Shown here: piece by piece, positions 34,950 through 46,929 of the stretch
Layout of the letters: every line of letters starts with the position of its first letter
Numbering within the stretch: position 1 is the stretch's first letter
Origin: Nemophila menziesii
Taxonomy: Eukaryota; Streptophyta; Magnoliopsida; Boraginales; Hydrophyllaceae
NCBI GenBank assembly: GCA_029959085.1
Contig: JARWIR010000007.1
Coordinates: 41,219,137 to 41,283,136 of the forward strand
Reading direction: 5' to 3'
DNA length: 64,000 nt
Program-made: the position numbers and the translations under genes
Notes under the pieces: generated by a model
Seen by the model: the letters and a program-made list of their open reading frames with translations, nothing else
What the model was told of the DNA's origin: nothing
Database searches by the model: none

Positions 34950-35640
34950 CATGCACAAGAAAGGGAAAAGTCAAAGACTACCAATTAAATTACCTGGAGG
35001 AGTAGCAAAAGTAAACAAAACCGACACCTTCAACTACTATTCGTTGGGATCCAATTGCTTGTCTTGAAGCAGCCTTTGCTTTTCCGAGTTTTTGTTGTTT
35101 GATATTTTCAGCACTTGGTGAGTTTACCATGTACTAAATTTTTGTATTTTATTATAGTTCTTCACCGCCATTTAACACTTAGTGGATTCCTCATGGTCTG
35201 TTCAAAGTCATTTTCTTTCATTTTCAAGGAAATGAGAAAGAAGGCTACCGTGCACAACTATTATAAGTTCACTTCATGCATCATTAAAAAGAGTAATGAT
35301 ATATACCACCCAAATTCATACCGCCCAAATGTCACCCAATTACGTGGCATGAATTAGTTGGTTACAAATCTTTAATCAAATCAAGGAAATAAATGCATTA
35401 ACAATTTGTAACCAATTAATTCACGCCACGTCATTGGGTGACATTTGGGTGGTATGAATTTGGGTGGTATATATCATTACTCCATTAAAAAACACTTACT
35501 TAATGAGTGTAGTCACTATTCTCGACTTGATATGCTTTTATGAATTTTAAACGACAATATATACTACATAACCTCTATTTATATTTAGAATCAAAAGAAA
35601 TCACTATTTGAAGGAGTTGTTTATTTATGGGGTATTATCG
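34950..35640 (-). other. Upstream region of peroxidase 1, shared with peroxidase 3
   Basis: Common blocks with 58035-58470 include GGCTGCTT, CTTTGTTTACTTTTGCTACT, GTGCACGGTAGCCTTCTTTC and GATATGCTTTTAT(G/A)AATTT (read on the strands that align). The MITE at 35291 interrupts this homology, which resumes on the other side. Confidence 0.75.
35291..35482. mobile_element. Mutator-type MITE, family M (copy 1)
   Basis: This 192-bp element is almost wholly an inverted repeat starting GAGTAATGATATATACC. Arms include CACCCAAATTCATACC and CACGTCATTGGGTGACATTT. A perfect 9-bp target duplication CATTAAAAA lies at 35282-35290 and 35483-35491. It is absent at the equivalent site upstream of peroxidase 3. 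Confidence 0.9.
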
Positions 35641-38289
35641 TGGTTAATGATCTATTTGATCATTACCGACATTAAAGAGTCCCCCCTAGTAGGTTATTAT
35701 TAATGATAATCATTTGTGACGAAATAAAAAGTCGACGCAATTGTGTAACTTATTTTTCACGGCGACATTTACCATTAACGACAATTCATGTTATTCTTTA
35801 ACAACAAAATTTTGTCACTAATGATCTCCACAATGCAGATGAAACTTTGTGTCGCTAATGTTATCATCATTAGCGATGACTTTTTGTCTCTATTATGTTG
35901 ATCATTAGCGACGAGTTCATTATTCATTTAGCGACGAATCTATTGTCCCTAATGCGTAAGTTATTTTTTATTTTTCTTCTCAATTATATAAAATTCCTTC
36001 ATTAATTGTTGAGTCGAAAGCTAATTGAACAAAATTATAATTGTTGAACAACAAATCTTAATAATCACAATCTTAATAGTACGAAAGACAGACTTAAAAG
36101 TATTAATACAAAGTAAACCATCAAATAAAAGTTCAATTGAAAGTAATAATATAAAATAAAAGTCCATAAAAGTATGTTAATTATCATAGTCTTCATCATT
36201 TAGACCTGGAGGAGTGGGACCTAGAGGGTTTCATTGATGCTGGTTGGGAACATATTTCGGTCGACCTTCACGTGCCTCGTGGTCATTAAATCAAGTGAAA
36301 AATAGACTAATATCCTCGATTCCAAATTCGAGATGCGTGAAAGCCGTAGAACTCGTCAATCGATCGGCGTGAGGCGTATATGGTGGAAAACCCCGTAAAT
36401 TAGGTATTCGTTAATGTGGTAGACCATGCCGCAAAAATCTTGTACCACCTTAGTCGGTAAGGGGCGATGGCAGGTTTTTTCGTTATGCCTTTCGGTACTG
36501 GCCAACACTAGACACCCAACTCCTTGATCCCTTGCCCATCACTTTACTAGTGGCATTGATCACTGAGTTAGCTTGCTCCCGTCGTGATGATGCAGGGTTG
36601 CAAGATGGAGATCTAGAAGACCCAACCTATGATGATGCTTGTGTGGATCGTGAGAATAAATGTCATGTCGGTTCAGCCTGTTACACGAAATAAACACATA
36701 TTCACTAACCAAGTTTAATATTTGTAATCACAAATTGAAATACAGTATTAGAGACTTATATCAGATTCTCGAGAATGGACGGCTCCCCGTGAGTTAGATT
36801 TTTTTATTATATTTGGAATCTCTAAAGAAACGAGACACTTGAGGCAGTGGCGGTGGTTGGCTCTTTCCCTCTGCCGATTTTTGGATAGCCTGTGTTGGTT
36901 CTCTACCTTATATTTCATGTCATAGTAAATATTTTGACATGACACAATAAAAAAAATCAATGTATACCTCCATCTAGTTTTTTTGCCTCTAGGAGTGATT
37001 CATAGACCCATGTCCATTGGAGCATCCTTGTTTTGCCCTTTTCGCCTTGTTTACTGGTGTTGGATCTGTATTTTTGCATTATAGTTACATCTTCACACAA
37101 AATAAATTTATAAATACGAAAAAAAACGCGTAGCTTGACATCCTTGTATCCCCAAAAGAGCAACTTCTATCCCAATCCACGCTGTTCATATTATCAGGTT
37201 TTATGCTCGTGAGATATTGATGATTTTGTATCTTGTCTTTGTTCTCCCGATAGCGGCTAGCACATATTCCTAACAAGCAGTTTAATACGTCCTCCTAAAT
37301 CATCCCTTCGCTTCTAGGCATCTAAATCAAAGAAATCTTGCATCTAAATTCCAACAATTGTATTTTACACCCCTATACAATCTCTACAATTTTATTTAAG
37401 AAAACACATGCGAAACGTAAACTACCCACAACTGATCGTATACTTGTTACACAAGGTTTGTTGGAACCTAGAAACCTTTTGGGACTTCTTCGTATTTATT
37501 TCATTGTTGTTAAAGAGCTTTCAGCTGAAGTGGCTAAGATGTACGGCTCCCCACTCCACCAAAATGAACTTGTGTTGATTATGGTTGCTCCATGTACCGA
37601 CTTCCTCTTTGACATTTTCTCATTAGTGTTATACCACTTTCATTTGAACAACACAACCAAACAACTATCACAGTATTCTCCCTTGATTATTTTGTCTAAC
37701 TCACCATAATAAGAAATTACATACATGATAATACAAATATCGTAATATTGAGTAACTCTTTGTTCCCCTTATTCACGTGAAACCCATTTAACCCCATTTA
37801 CCACGAATCAAATCTATATACGAAACCAATGGACATGTATTCTAATGGAATTATTTCATTTATAACAAATACATCTTCGGCTATTCGCATTACAAACACT
37901 TACAAATGTGAACAAAAAATTAGTTTTACTATCTCCGAGGTTGTACTAAAAGGTAAAAACTTGTATACCTTCTCTAGGAACCACCAACGATACTGATCTC
38001 AGTGAGTTATTTCTATATCTAACATAGGAACATGTGGCGAAGACTTGTGTTCACTGTGAAAAAGACATGTTACGTATAAGATAAAATGTTAGAAAAAAGT
38101 AACTCAAGTAAATGGTAAAATTACTTACATCATGTATGGCTGGATATCGCCCCAATTCTAGAGGATGTACCAATCAATTCTCCCATTTCCTTTTTATGGA
38201 GCCGTGCAGAATTCCTTATTATCCCCTGGTTGACACTGGCTCCTAAACGCATATAGGTTTTTTGGTTCTGGGATATCCCCACCATATCT

Positions 38290-39560
38290 ATTGAGATGGT
38301 TGAACTTGGTTTTTTCTTATTGTAGATAACGTGATATAAATATTAACGTCTCCTCTACGATGTATTCCTCAGCAACTGAACCTTTAGGCCTAGCCGAATT
38401 CTGAATATATTCTTCAAACTTCTTCAAGTACCTTTCGAACGGGTACATCCAACACAACTGAACCATGAAAACTGAATGGACTTCCTCGTATCATTACATG
38501 ACTAGGTGGACCATTATGTAAAAATAAACTAGAGAAAATATCATTTTAAGCTTGCACATAAGCACCACCATTTCTATTTCTCGGCCTCTAGTTCATTCAT
38601 ACTTAGATTTTTTACAAACCTTTCTAAACATGTTGCAAAACCCTATTATTAGATCGCTCATCGATTTATCGTCAAGCAGTCGGGGGTACTTGTCACAAAA
38701 AGAAACTGCATCATGATGTGACAGTCATGTGATTTCATATCGATGATCTTTCTCGTATAACTTAGAATTTTATTTCTCAACCTATATGCAAAACCATCGG
38801 AAAAAATTTGAACCTTCAAACAATCTACAAAAGAATGTCGCTTGTCCAAGTATATCACAAATTTTGTCTGTGGTTGCATCAATCTACCTCGTTCCTCAAA
38901 CAACCTCAAGTATATTCTGCTCCATACGTTTCAAAATATTTATCCACTTTGCTTTTCACACATATTAAGAAATGTAATAATTATAATATCTATTACAAAA
39001 TTACCCTTCATAAAGTATCTTGATATCTTAAATGTTTATTGAAAATATAAATTTTAATTTTTTAATAAGGGTAATAATGAAAAGATTGAGAAAAAGTGTC
39101 TTGAAATACTAAATGGACAAACATATTGAAACAACAATCTTAGTAAGTGGACAAACATTTTGAAACGGAGAGAGTAATACCTAAATATTTAAATCTGTTC
39201 TGGATTTTATATTATATTTATTCACTTTGTCTTCTAGACAAACTACATTACCAAGTAAACTATCACACACATTATTTTCTCAGTGCATAACATTAATGTT
39301 ATACTTCTGTAAGTTTTTAGACCAATATTATAAATTGTAGAAGATATTCTTTTTCTTCCTATTAAACTCTTAAGGTCCTATTTGCTTTCTCACCTTTCCA
39401 TCAAAGTCCTTATGTTTGCCGAGAAACACAAAAGGCAGCCCATTAAGATGTGTATGTATATTTGCAAAGCGATGCTTTCTATGTAGGGCTCTGTTCTCGC
39501 TATTACCATAAGACGATATAACATTTTTAAACCAATTTTGAATAGGTAACTAACATCCAG
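38290..39560 (-). pseudogene. TNP2-like CACTA transposase fragments
   Basis: Reading the minus strand from high to low coordinates, a piece near 39400 resembles the FLP..H.FR..K..FDGK segment (HLNGLPFVFLGKHKDFDGKV). A piece near 38740 reads IDMKSHDCHIMMQFLF (typical LKSHDCHVLMQ). A piece near 38400 reads WMYPFERYLKKFEEYIQNSA, then RPKGSVAEEYIVEE, matching the DUF4218 block. Frameshifts, stops and an inserted MITE make it non-functional. Confidence 0.82.
38920..39174. mobile_element. Stowaway-like MITE, copy 1
   Basis: The left end is CTCCATACGTTTCAAAAT and the right end ATTTTGAAACGGAGAGAG followed by TA. The interior matches the copy at 42480 (AATATAAATTTTAAT...AAGGGTAATA). It is nested in the CACTA transposase remnant. 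Confidence 0.75.
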
Positions 39561-40013
39561 ATTTCATGCTTTATTATCTGTCCCAGCAGACCAACCGAAA
39601 GGTATTATTTCTTTATCCTTACAGTCCAGACCTTCGATTGTTGGAGATACTTATCTTATTTGTTGTTCACATTGCTTTTCTAAAGTTTCATGTTGAAGAT
39701 CATAAATCTTTACTCGTCTTTCTTCACTTATATACACCACTTGCATGCGAGTTGGTGAAGAAACTAAAACTGAAGAAATCTCGTTACTTAATTAATTTAG
39801 GCCTAGCTAGCTAACCAAAAAATTTCTTATAACAATAGACAATTCGGTCTGGTGGCAAAGAATACTAATATATGGTTTCAAATATGTTCCTTGACTAATT
39901 CATTGCGCATGCTGTATCGTATTTGTTCTTTTAATATTATTCTCCAGAACATGGAGGTTTTTCTTTGTGAAGGACGTGTGTGGTAGAATTTGTCTTTTTC
40001 TCCAAGTTTCAGT

Positions 40014-40255
40014 ACAAGAAATAATATTATTAGGGACGACATTATTGCGGCAACACTAAAATAGTCTTTAATGATATTTTTAAACTCTAAAATTGCTTCT
40101 AATTATATTTTTAGCGGCAATATTTGTCGCTAACTAAAGGTATCTTTAGAACGAACTTATAGAGACGAACAAATAGCGGCTACTAGCGGCAAAATTAAGA
40201 TTTTTAGTATTAAAATTATTACCGCTAAATATACATTTTCTTAAAATAAGTTCAT
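40014..40255 (+). mobile_element. Mini CACTA element, right end missing
   Basis: It starts CAGTACAAGAAATAATATT (consensus CACTACAAGAAA with one change) and continues GGGACGACATTATTGCGGCA. Its interior runs parallel to the element at 9137 (GCGGCAATATTTGTCG, GACGAACAAATAGCG). The expected TAGTG end is lost at about 40250, where another repeat begins. Confidence 0.65.
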
Positions 40256-41455
40256 ATACAATGTTACAGTTAAACTCTTTTTTGGGGGGGTATACACCCC
40301 CTATTTTTAAGTTTTTGAGGGTACACGCCCACCGTTTTTTTATTACATTATAAGTCCATATTGTTCAGAGTTCAATGTTCCTTTTTCCTTGTTCAGGTCA
40401 GTCCAAAGTGGTGGTGAGTCCAACGTGAGTCTGTTACCCACTAAAACAGCATGCTTACCCCTAAAACAGCATGCTTACCCCCTAAATTAACAGGATTACC
40501 CCCTATAACAACACGATTACCCCCTAAATTAACAGGATTACCCCCTATAACAACACGATTACCCCCTAAAAAAGCACGAAACAGTGGATATTTACCCCTA
40601 AAGACGTGACCAGAAACCAGAAACGAATCTTTTGTTATGCTCTGAAAATGCAAAAAAGGGTATTTACCCCCTGAATATACAGATCTGAAAATGGCGGATC
40701 TGGGAACAATGGTGGTGCTAGGAAGGAGGGTGAAGGTGGCGGTAATGGTGGGAAGAGGGATGAGAAGGGGGAGTGGTGGCTTCGTCACAGCACCACCACG
40801 ACAGTGGTGGATCTGGACTGCAACATAAACGGCAGCACGATTACCCACTAAAACCGCACAAAACAGTGGGTATATACCCCCTAAAATGCAAAAAATGGGG
40901 TATTTACCCCCTGAATATACAGATCTAGATCTGAGATCGATGACGGGGGAGGTGCTGGTTTTCTGGTTTTTGCAGATCGGGAAGGTTGGTGGTGCAGGTC
41001 GACGAAGCAGATCTGGTTCGTGGCTTCGTCGAAGAAGATGGAGCTTCTCTGGTGGTGGTGCAGTTTCGCAGCAGAGAGGTGGTGGTGGTGCAGTTTCGTA
41101 GCAAAGAGGTGGTGGTAGTGGTGCAGTTTCGCAGCAGAGAGGTGGTGGTGGTGCAGGTCAGATCTGTGAAGATGAACAGAAGGTGGCCCAGGTGGGAAGG
41201 TGGTGGTGATGGCGCGGCCACTGGTGGAAGGTACGAAGGTGGTGGTGGCGCAGAAAAAGGTCTTCCATGGATGATGGGTGGAGAGAGAAAGGGGGAGGGG
41301 TGGGTTTTTCTGCAATTGTGTCGAGAGAGAAAGGAGGAGAGGGGTGGGTTTTTTTTGGTATTTTTTTAGTTGGATTCCAACTATAGTAACTAGAGGCCCT
41401 TAAACAGAAAACAATATGTTACTTGGGCCTCTATATATAATTTACCCTTTTAACT
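40256..41455 (-). repeat. Transposon-like unit D with several minisatellites
   Basis: Read on the minus strand, it has AATTATATATAGAGG, a CT-rich leader and an ATG near 41271, then low-complexity frames. Repeats are of about 30 bp (GCAGTTTCGCAGCAGAGAGG with GGTGGTGGTG, 41055-41155) and of 20 and 21 bp (CCCCTAAAACAGCATGCTTA and TACCCCCTATAACAACACGA types, 40440-40610). The layout resembles family H, but the termini differ and no target duplication is clear. The frames have no recognised domain. Confidence 0.45.
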
Positions 41456-42200
41456 ATCATGCATGTTGTTAGGACAGACCCTTCTTATCCCGTACCCATT
41501 ACATATACAAAGTAAAATTCGTTCGTTATTAAGACTAATTTTATAAAATAATTGAAAGGTTTAAGAGATTAACTAAACATATGATTAAATCTGACACGTT
41601 AGATGAGTCAAATAAGTTCGCTTTAAAATGGGAAAATTCTTACGTACATTAATTTTTTTTTTTATTAGTTCAATTTTTATGAAAAGATATATCTATGATG
41701 TGTCAGATTTTTATGAAAAGTTATCTAAATGTTATAAATTATGAAAAGATGTTTTATTAATGTGAAATTAATTTGTTGTATGGAAGACTCTCTCTTTAAA
41801 ATGACCTCGTTGAAAAGAATCCGTGAAAACAGCATTGAAATCGATAAAAAATGTTTTTTTATAAAAAAAAAAAGAAATTGTATATTATATACAAGTGGAT
41901 TTCATTTGAAATTTTTCCTTATCCTCCAAGGAACCTAAGGTCATTTCAAACAAACGGGTAATAATAATATCTATTAGATTTCCAAAAATTTATCCAATTC
42001 CAGTATGATGATTAATAATTTTGAGACGACAAATAACTAACTGTACGTTGATAACTCAATGTTTCTAAAATAGAGAGAATTTGTCGGTACCTCTTAACTA
42101 GATTATCAATAATTTTATTCAACCTTTTGGGATATGATGAAATTTATTTGAGTGATCAAATTTCATCTCTTTTTGAATTCTACATATTATAAATATGATA
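41456..42200. other. AT-rich intergenic sequence
   Basis: No gene or element is recognised. Confidence 0.4.
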
Positions 42201-42879
42201 CGGCCTGGCTAACGGTCGTACCGGTTCGTATCTGACTGGTAGTTATAGGTTTTTCTTCTTATTGGTCTAGTTCGGGGCTTCCCCTTACCATACCAGTTTC
42301 GACTCAGTTCCTATAAGGTAAAACTAGGCCATTAGCGTAGACCGATATATCCGATTCTTAGCGGATCATGCCTGGTTCTTAGCGGTTCTTAGGAAATGCT
42401 TTCTTTAGGACATTAAGTAACCGGCTCTTGACCGGTCATATGAACAGGTTCTTGACCGGTCCGGTCATTTATGGACCTACTCCCTCTGTTCCACTAAATT
42501 TGTCCACTTAGCTTCTCACATATATTAAGAAACATAATAAATGCATTCACCATTACAAAAATACCCCTAATAAAGTATCTTGATATTTTAAATCTGTATT
42601 GAAAATATAAATTTTAATAAGGGTAATAGTGGAAAAGGTAGGAAAAAAAATGTCTTGAACTCCTAATTGGACAGTATATTTGGAACATTATTTTTAGTAA
42701 GTAGACAATTTCGTGGAACAGAGGGTGTAATTTTTTTTGGCAAAATCGGACCGTTATGGTATAACTCGGTCCGGATCCGGTCCTATTATGAACAGTTGTG
42801 ACCAGTTCCGAACCGGTTCAGAATACGGGTAACCAGATCGATCTTGAAACCGATAAGGACCGGTCCTTTTACCAGGCCG
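42201..42879. mobile_element. Non-autonomous TIR element rich in ACCGGT motifs
   Basis: The ends are CGGCCTGGCTAACGGTC and, complemented, CGGCCTGGTAAAAGGACC. The interior is dense in ACCGGTTC/ACCGGTCC. The superfamily is uncertain; the flanks show no convincing duplication. A Stowaway element is nested at 42480. Confidence 0.55.
42480..42727. mobile_element. Stowaway-like MITE, copy 2
   Basis: The inverted ends are CTCCCTCTGTTCCACTAAAT and, complemented, CACCCTCTGTTCCACGAAAT, with TA on both sides (42478-42479 and 42728-42729). The 248-bp length, ends and TA target agree with Stowaway (Tc1/mariner-derived). Confidence 0.88.
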
Positions 42880-43400
42880 AGATACGTTCGAGTATAGAAT
42901 AAGAAAGAGAGCTAGAGAACACTTTTTCATATGTTTTGTTTTTATAATTCAGTTTTACTTACTAATCAAATACATTTAAGTTATTTAATCTCTGAGTTTA
43001 GCTGTATTATTTTCTTTTTTTGGGTCATATGTATAGTTGTGTTATATATGTGAAATTGTAATGATCCTTTTATTATGAGGTGGTGGTGTCACTTGTCGCC
43101 TTTCAAACGAGGGGACAATTTAGATGACAAGTGCCACGCGGTTAACCAAATGGAGGAGTCTAGCGAATGGAAACTTGAAACAAGTCGAATGGGTTATGTA
43201 TTTTGACTTAAAGAGATATAAATTACAAATGAAAAACGTATAACAAGTCAACGTTGACCCCGTGATATATTTTGAATTTCTTTCTTCCTAAAGTCATAGC
43301 CTTTAATAGGATAAAATACTTTAATATACTCTCGTGACATATTTTTTACTTATCTCAAATTCCTATTGTCATTGAATAATTTTTGTTTGATATTATCATT
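42880..43400. other. Intergenic sequence
   Basis: Nothing is recognised. Confidence 0.4.
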
Positions 43401-43409
43401 ATAAAAAAA

Positions 43410-44824
43410 TAGATTATTATCCAAAGGGTCTTGAAATCACTACATCGTGACCTAACAAGACCGCCTCTTTTGGCTCTTTTTACTAAAGGCCACAAACTAA
43501 TTTTAACACTATAAGCCAAAAATCTAATTACCTTCTTACCCCTTTTTGTTTTTTATTTACCTATATATACTAAAATTAATCAAATAAAAACCTAAAAAAC
43601 ACTCTCAGCATTCTCTTTTTCTCTCTCGACCTGCTTCTCCAAAAATGGAGCTTTACTCTCTTCTCTTCATTCCGGTGGCTTGCTTCCAGATCTGAGCATT
43701 CCGATAGCTGTTGTGATTCCATCAATGGCAAGATCTTCACAGCAATGGCGGAAGAACACCAGATCGAAGCTTCTCCGGCGAATAGTTTGTGAGATCTGCT
43801 ATGGTTTTTGTTTGAGGAGAAGCAGTTCGCCTTGGAGGGATTGTTGCAGGTGGCTGTCGCCGGCGGTTCGTAGTGGTGCGGAGGGGTGGCGAAGCTCAGG
43901 CGAGCTGCTGAGCATCGGCAGTTGAAGTATATGACTTTGGGGTTTTTCTTTTTAATTTGATTTTGGGTTTTTCAATTTTCCTCAAACCCTATAATCACAA
44001 GAGATGACTATTTCTGAAATAATGAAATCTTTTGGAAAGATTCGAGATGCTCAGCAAGTTTATGTAGCAGATTTGTTCATGCTTCGTGTTTCTGTTTATT
44101 TTTTTGGTCTTTTGCGCTCAGAACTTTTGCGCTCAGAACTTTTGCGCTCAACACTGTTGGCGATTAAAAATCTGGCGTTAATGGAACTTTTGCACTCAGA
44201 CTCAGAACTTTTGCACTCAGACTCAGAACTTTTGCACTCAGACTCAAAACTTTTGCGCTCAACACTGTTTGCGATTAAAAATATGACGTTAATGGAACTT
44301 TTGCACTCAGACTCAGAATTTTTGCACTCAGACTCAGAACTTTTGCACTCAGACTCAGAACTTTTGCACTCAGACTCAGAACTTTTGCACTTAGACTCAG
44401 AACTTTTGTACTTAGACTCAGAACTTTTTTCCAGACTCAGAACTTTTTTCCAGACTCAGAACTATTTTCCAGACTCAGAACTATTTTCCAGACTCAAAAC
44501 TTTTTTCCACGCTCAGAATTTTTTCCGTTGGTGGCCGGAGGTGGCCGGCGGTGATCGGTGGTTGTGGTCGGAGCTGGAAAATATTTGATAATTAATGAAA
44601 GAGGAGAGAGAAAAAATGATAAAGGAGGAGAGAGATTAATGGTAATGGAGGAGAGAGAGTAATGGTAGTGGAGGAGAGAGAAATAATCTATTTTTTTGTC
44701 TTATATGCACTAGAAGGGTAGTTATGACATTTGACATTTTATTGGCCTCTAAGAAGGAGAGAGGAATTGACTAGCTCCTAAGTGGCACATTGATTTTTCT
44801 CAAGTCTCTTTGGGTAATTGACCC
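43410..44824 (+). mobile_element. Family H Mutator-like element, copy B
   Basis: The left end TAGATTATTATCCAA precedes AGGGTCTTGAA. The complement of the right end, GGGTCAATTACCCAA, precedes AGAGACTTGAG. Flanks ATAAAAAAA (43401-43409) and ATAAAAAAC (44825-44833) match at eight of nine positions. Internal order: TTTTAACACTATAAGCC block, TATA-like CCTATATATA (about 43559), CT-rich leader, ATG at about 43645, unconserved coding-like stretch, open frame 44004-44588 with the heptad array, GGTGGCCGGAGG block, GGAGAGAGA tail. Confidence 0.82.
44004..44588 (+). CDS. Hypothetical heptad-repeat protein of family H copy B
   Basis: This 194-residue open frame has no recognised domain. After a non-repetitive start (residues 1-36) it consists of E-L-L-H-S-D-S heptads in two blocks. 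Each block is preceded by a related LLRSTL(L/F)AIKN spacer, so there is a higher-order repeat. The end drifts to FFQTQNYF-like copies and then WWPEVAGGDRW. The array is 21 bp per unit (about 44110-44520). Homologous arrays in copies A and C keep the same frame. It could be a translated element protein or only a stop-free minisatellite; no Kozak-type or expression evidence can be judged here. Confidence 0.4.
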   Translation: MTISEIMKSFGKIRDAQQVYVADLFMLRVSVYFFGLLRSELLRSELLRSTLLAIKNLALMELLHSDSELLHSDSELLHSDSKLLRSTLFAIKNMTLMELLHSDSEFLHSDSELLHSDSELLHSDSELLHLDSELLYLDSELFSRLRTFFQTQNYFPDSELFSRLKTFFHAQNFFRWWPEVAGGDRWLWSELENI

Positions 44825-44833
44825 ATAAAAAAC

Positions 44834-45032
44834 TGATAATATTTTTTATTGTGGTTAGACAATTATTCTTTCTTTCCCTTCATTTCATGGTAGGTAACTT
44901 TATGGTTATGGAGTAATCGACTCACTGGCCGAAGTGGAGATATTTTTTTTTTAAAATACATAGTCGTAAAATAAAAATGTGGAATTATATAAAGAGGGAG
45001 AGAAGAAGAAGAGTGGATGTAGGAAGATTACA
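44834..45032. other. Short intergenic spacer
   Basis: Nothing is recognised. Confidence 0.4.
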
Positions 45033-45040
45033 ACAATAAA

Positions 45041-45939
45041 TAGGGATGGCAGTGGTTACGATTTTAATCCGAAACCGACAAATTACCGAACCGAACAAAA
45101 ACCGATTATGTAACCGTGGTTAAATCCGTTAGGGTTTGGTTTTAAAAAGTGAAACCGATGGTTAAAACCGTTAGGTTATGGTTTTAGATTAAAAAAACCC
45201 GAAAAACCGAAAATCCGTTATATATATATTTATATTTTGAAGTCCATCTTTCTTATATTTTTGTGATTTTTAATTACCAAAAGACCAAAAGTCTCAACCC
45301 AACTATAGATAAGGATGGAAATGGCTATGGTTTAAAATCAAAATCAATGAAAATTTGAACCGATTAAAAATCAATTATGAAACTATGGTTAAAACTGTTA
45401 GGTTATGGTTCTGAAAAATATAACTGATGGTTGATTCCTTTAGGTTAAAATTTTAGATAAAAATAAAACTGAATAACTAAAAACTCGTTTATTATCATAT
45501 ATTTTTGTATATTTTTATAGTAATATAGATAAAAAAGTATTTTTCTATCTCAAAACTAAAATCTAAATATTAGAATTAACAAAATAAGTAAAAAAATGTT
45601 ATTTAATTAAAGATAAACATAATATTTTATATATTGGAGTTTATTCATGTATTTGTGATCTTGTTTTAATATTTTCAATATATTTAGAGAGTTATAGTTT
45701 GGCATGTCACAAGAGCGAGGCGATGTTAGGAATCCTACTGCGAGAGGGACTCCTCGCGAGCCGGGTCATGGTTAAAATCCGAAAAACCGTTTAAACAAAC
45801 GAATCCGAATTATTTGGATATGGTTTTGAAAAGTAAGTCCGATGGTTAAATCCGTTAGGGTTTGGTTTTTGATAAATTAAATGGATATGGACATGGTTTT
45901 AGATTTTTTTTGCAATAATCTGATCCGTTGTCATCCCTA
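45041..45939. mobile_element. Non-autonomous hAT element
   Basis: The ends are TAGGGATGGCAGTGG and, complemented, TAGGGATGACAACGG. The perfect 8-bp duplication ACAATAAA lies at 45033-45040 and 45940-45947. The interior holds repeated GTTA(G)GGTTTGGTTTT/AAACCGATGGTTAAA phrases and no transposase. Confidence 0.9.
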
Positions 45940-45947
45940 ACAATAAA

Positions 45948-46508
45948 GGTGAAAAAAAATATAAGCGAGAGAATATATTTTACATAAAACAAGGCCATAA
46001 CAACCGTCTTAATCCAATAATCCAAATGAAATTTATACAATTGAAAATTTTCAAAAGAAACACTATCCAAGTAGTTGGAAGGATAAAAAATATATCAATA
46101 ATAAGGAGGAAAACTATTATAGATATAAACGATTAAGTCGACATATCCACGACCTTAGTGATGGCAATCATTACCCATCTTTAAAAAGTTCCATTGAAAA
46201 CAACGTAGTAGTTTGTTATCCCGAGAAATCCAAAAGCATAAAACAGATGGACATGTGGCTTAGAAGGAAACTAACGACCATTTAATAAACAACAACAATA
46301 TATACCTACCTATGCATACGCGTTAAGTGTATGAGAGGCAAATTAGGAAACGCCTTGTTAGGAGTTGACCCTTGTTTTTCACCAATTTATTGTGAATGAA
46401 ATCCAAAAAACTGTCACTGTTTCACCACCACTAACAAATCTCAAGACAATTAAGATTCGCAGAAGTTATAGGTCTCACACACGTCGTATATTGTCTTATT
46501 GTAATCCA

Positions 46509-46561
<53 letters not shown>

Positions 46562-46925
46562 GTGGAATGGGATAGGATTTGAGACCAAAAGAAAAAGAAA
46601 ATATATAATTATTTGTAGTTAATTTTTGGCATAAATGGATGGATCGGGACTTGTGAAATTTTGGAATGAAACCCCATTTATGTCTGGTTAACCACCTTGC
46701 TATTAACGGGGTAGTGCTTGGTTAGGGTGAGTATAGTTAGATTCGTCTCGATTTGATCCAACCCAGAACCGACCTGGAGGGTTTTCTTAGAATTTAAATA
46801 CTAAACCGAGCGATTTATTGCAACTTCGGTTTTGATGTGTAATTCGTATTTGGTTCCATATTCGTGTTTTGGTTCGATATTGGCTTCACAAACAAATAAA
46901 ATATCCAGAAAACTTGGGTATAAGA
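45948..46925. other. Intergenic sequence with (TA)n microsatellite
   Basis: It contains a (TA)n run of about 48 bp at 46513-46560. No gene is recognised. Confidence 0.5.
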
Positions 46926-46929
46926 CAAA

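Larger units (their letters stand above)
35600..40000 (-). mobile_element. Degenerate autonomous-type CACTA (En/Spm) element
   Basis: Bases 35690-35960 are dense in TTAGCGACGA/GTCGCTAATG subterminal motifs typical of CACTA ends. Minus-strand TNP2-type transposase pieces lie between 38300 and 39560 (separate entry). Minus-strand frames at 36748-37276, including a RSNTSKQGEKGKT-like Lys/Ser-rich stretch, may be the second plant CACTA protein domain, but this is weak. The exact termini were not found. A Stowaway MITE is nested at 38920. Confidence 0.7.
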
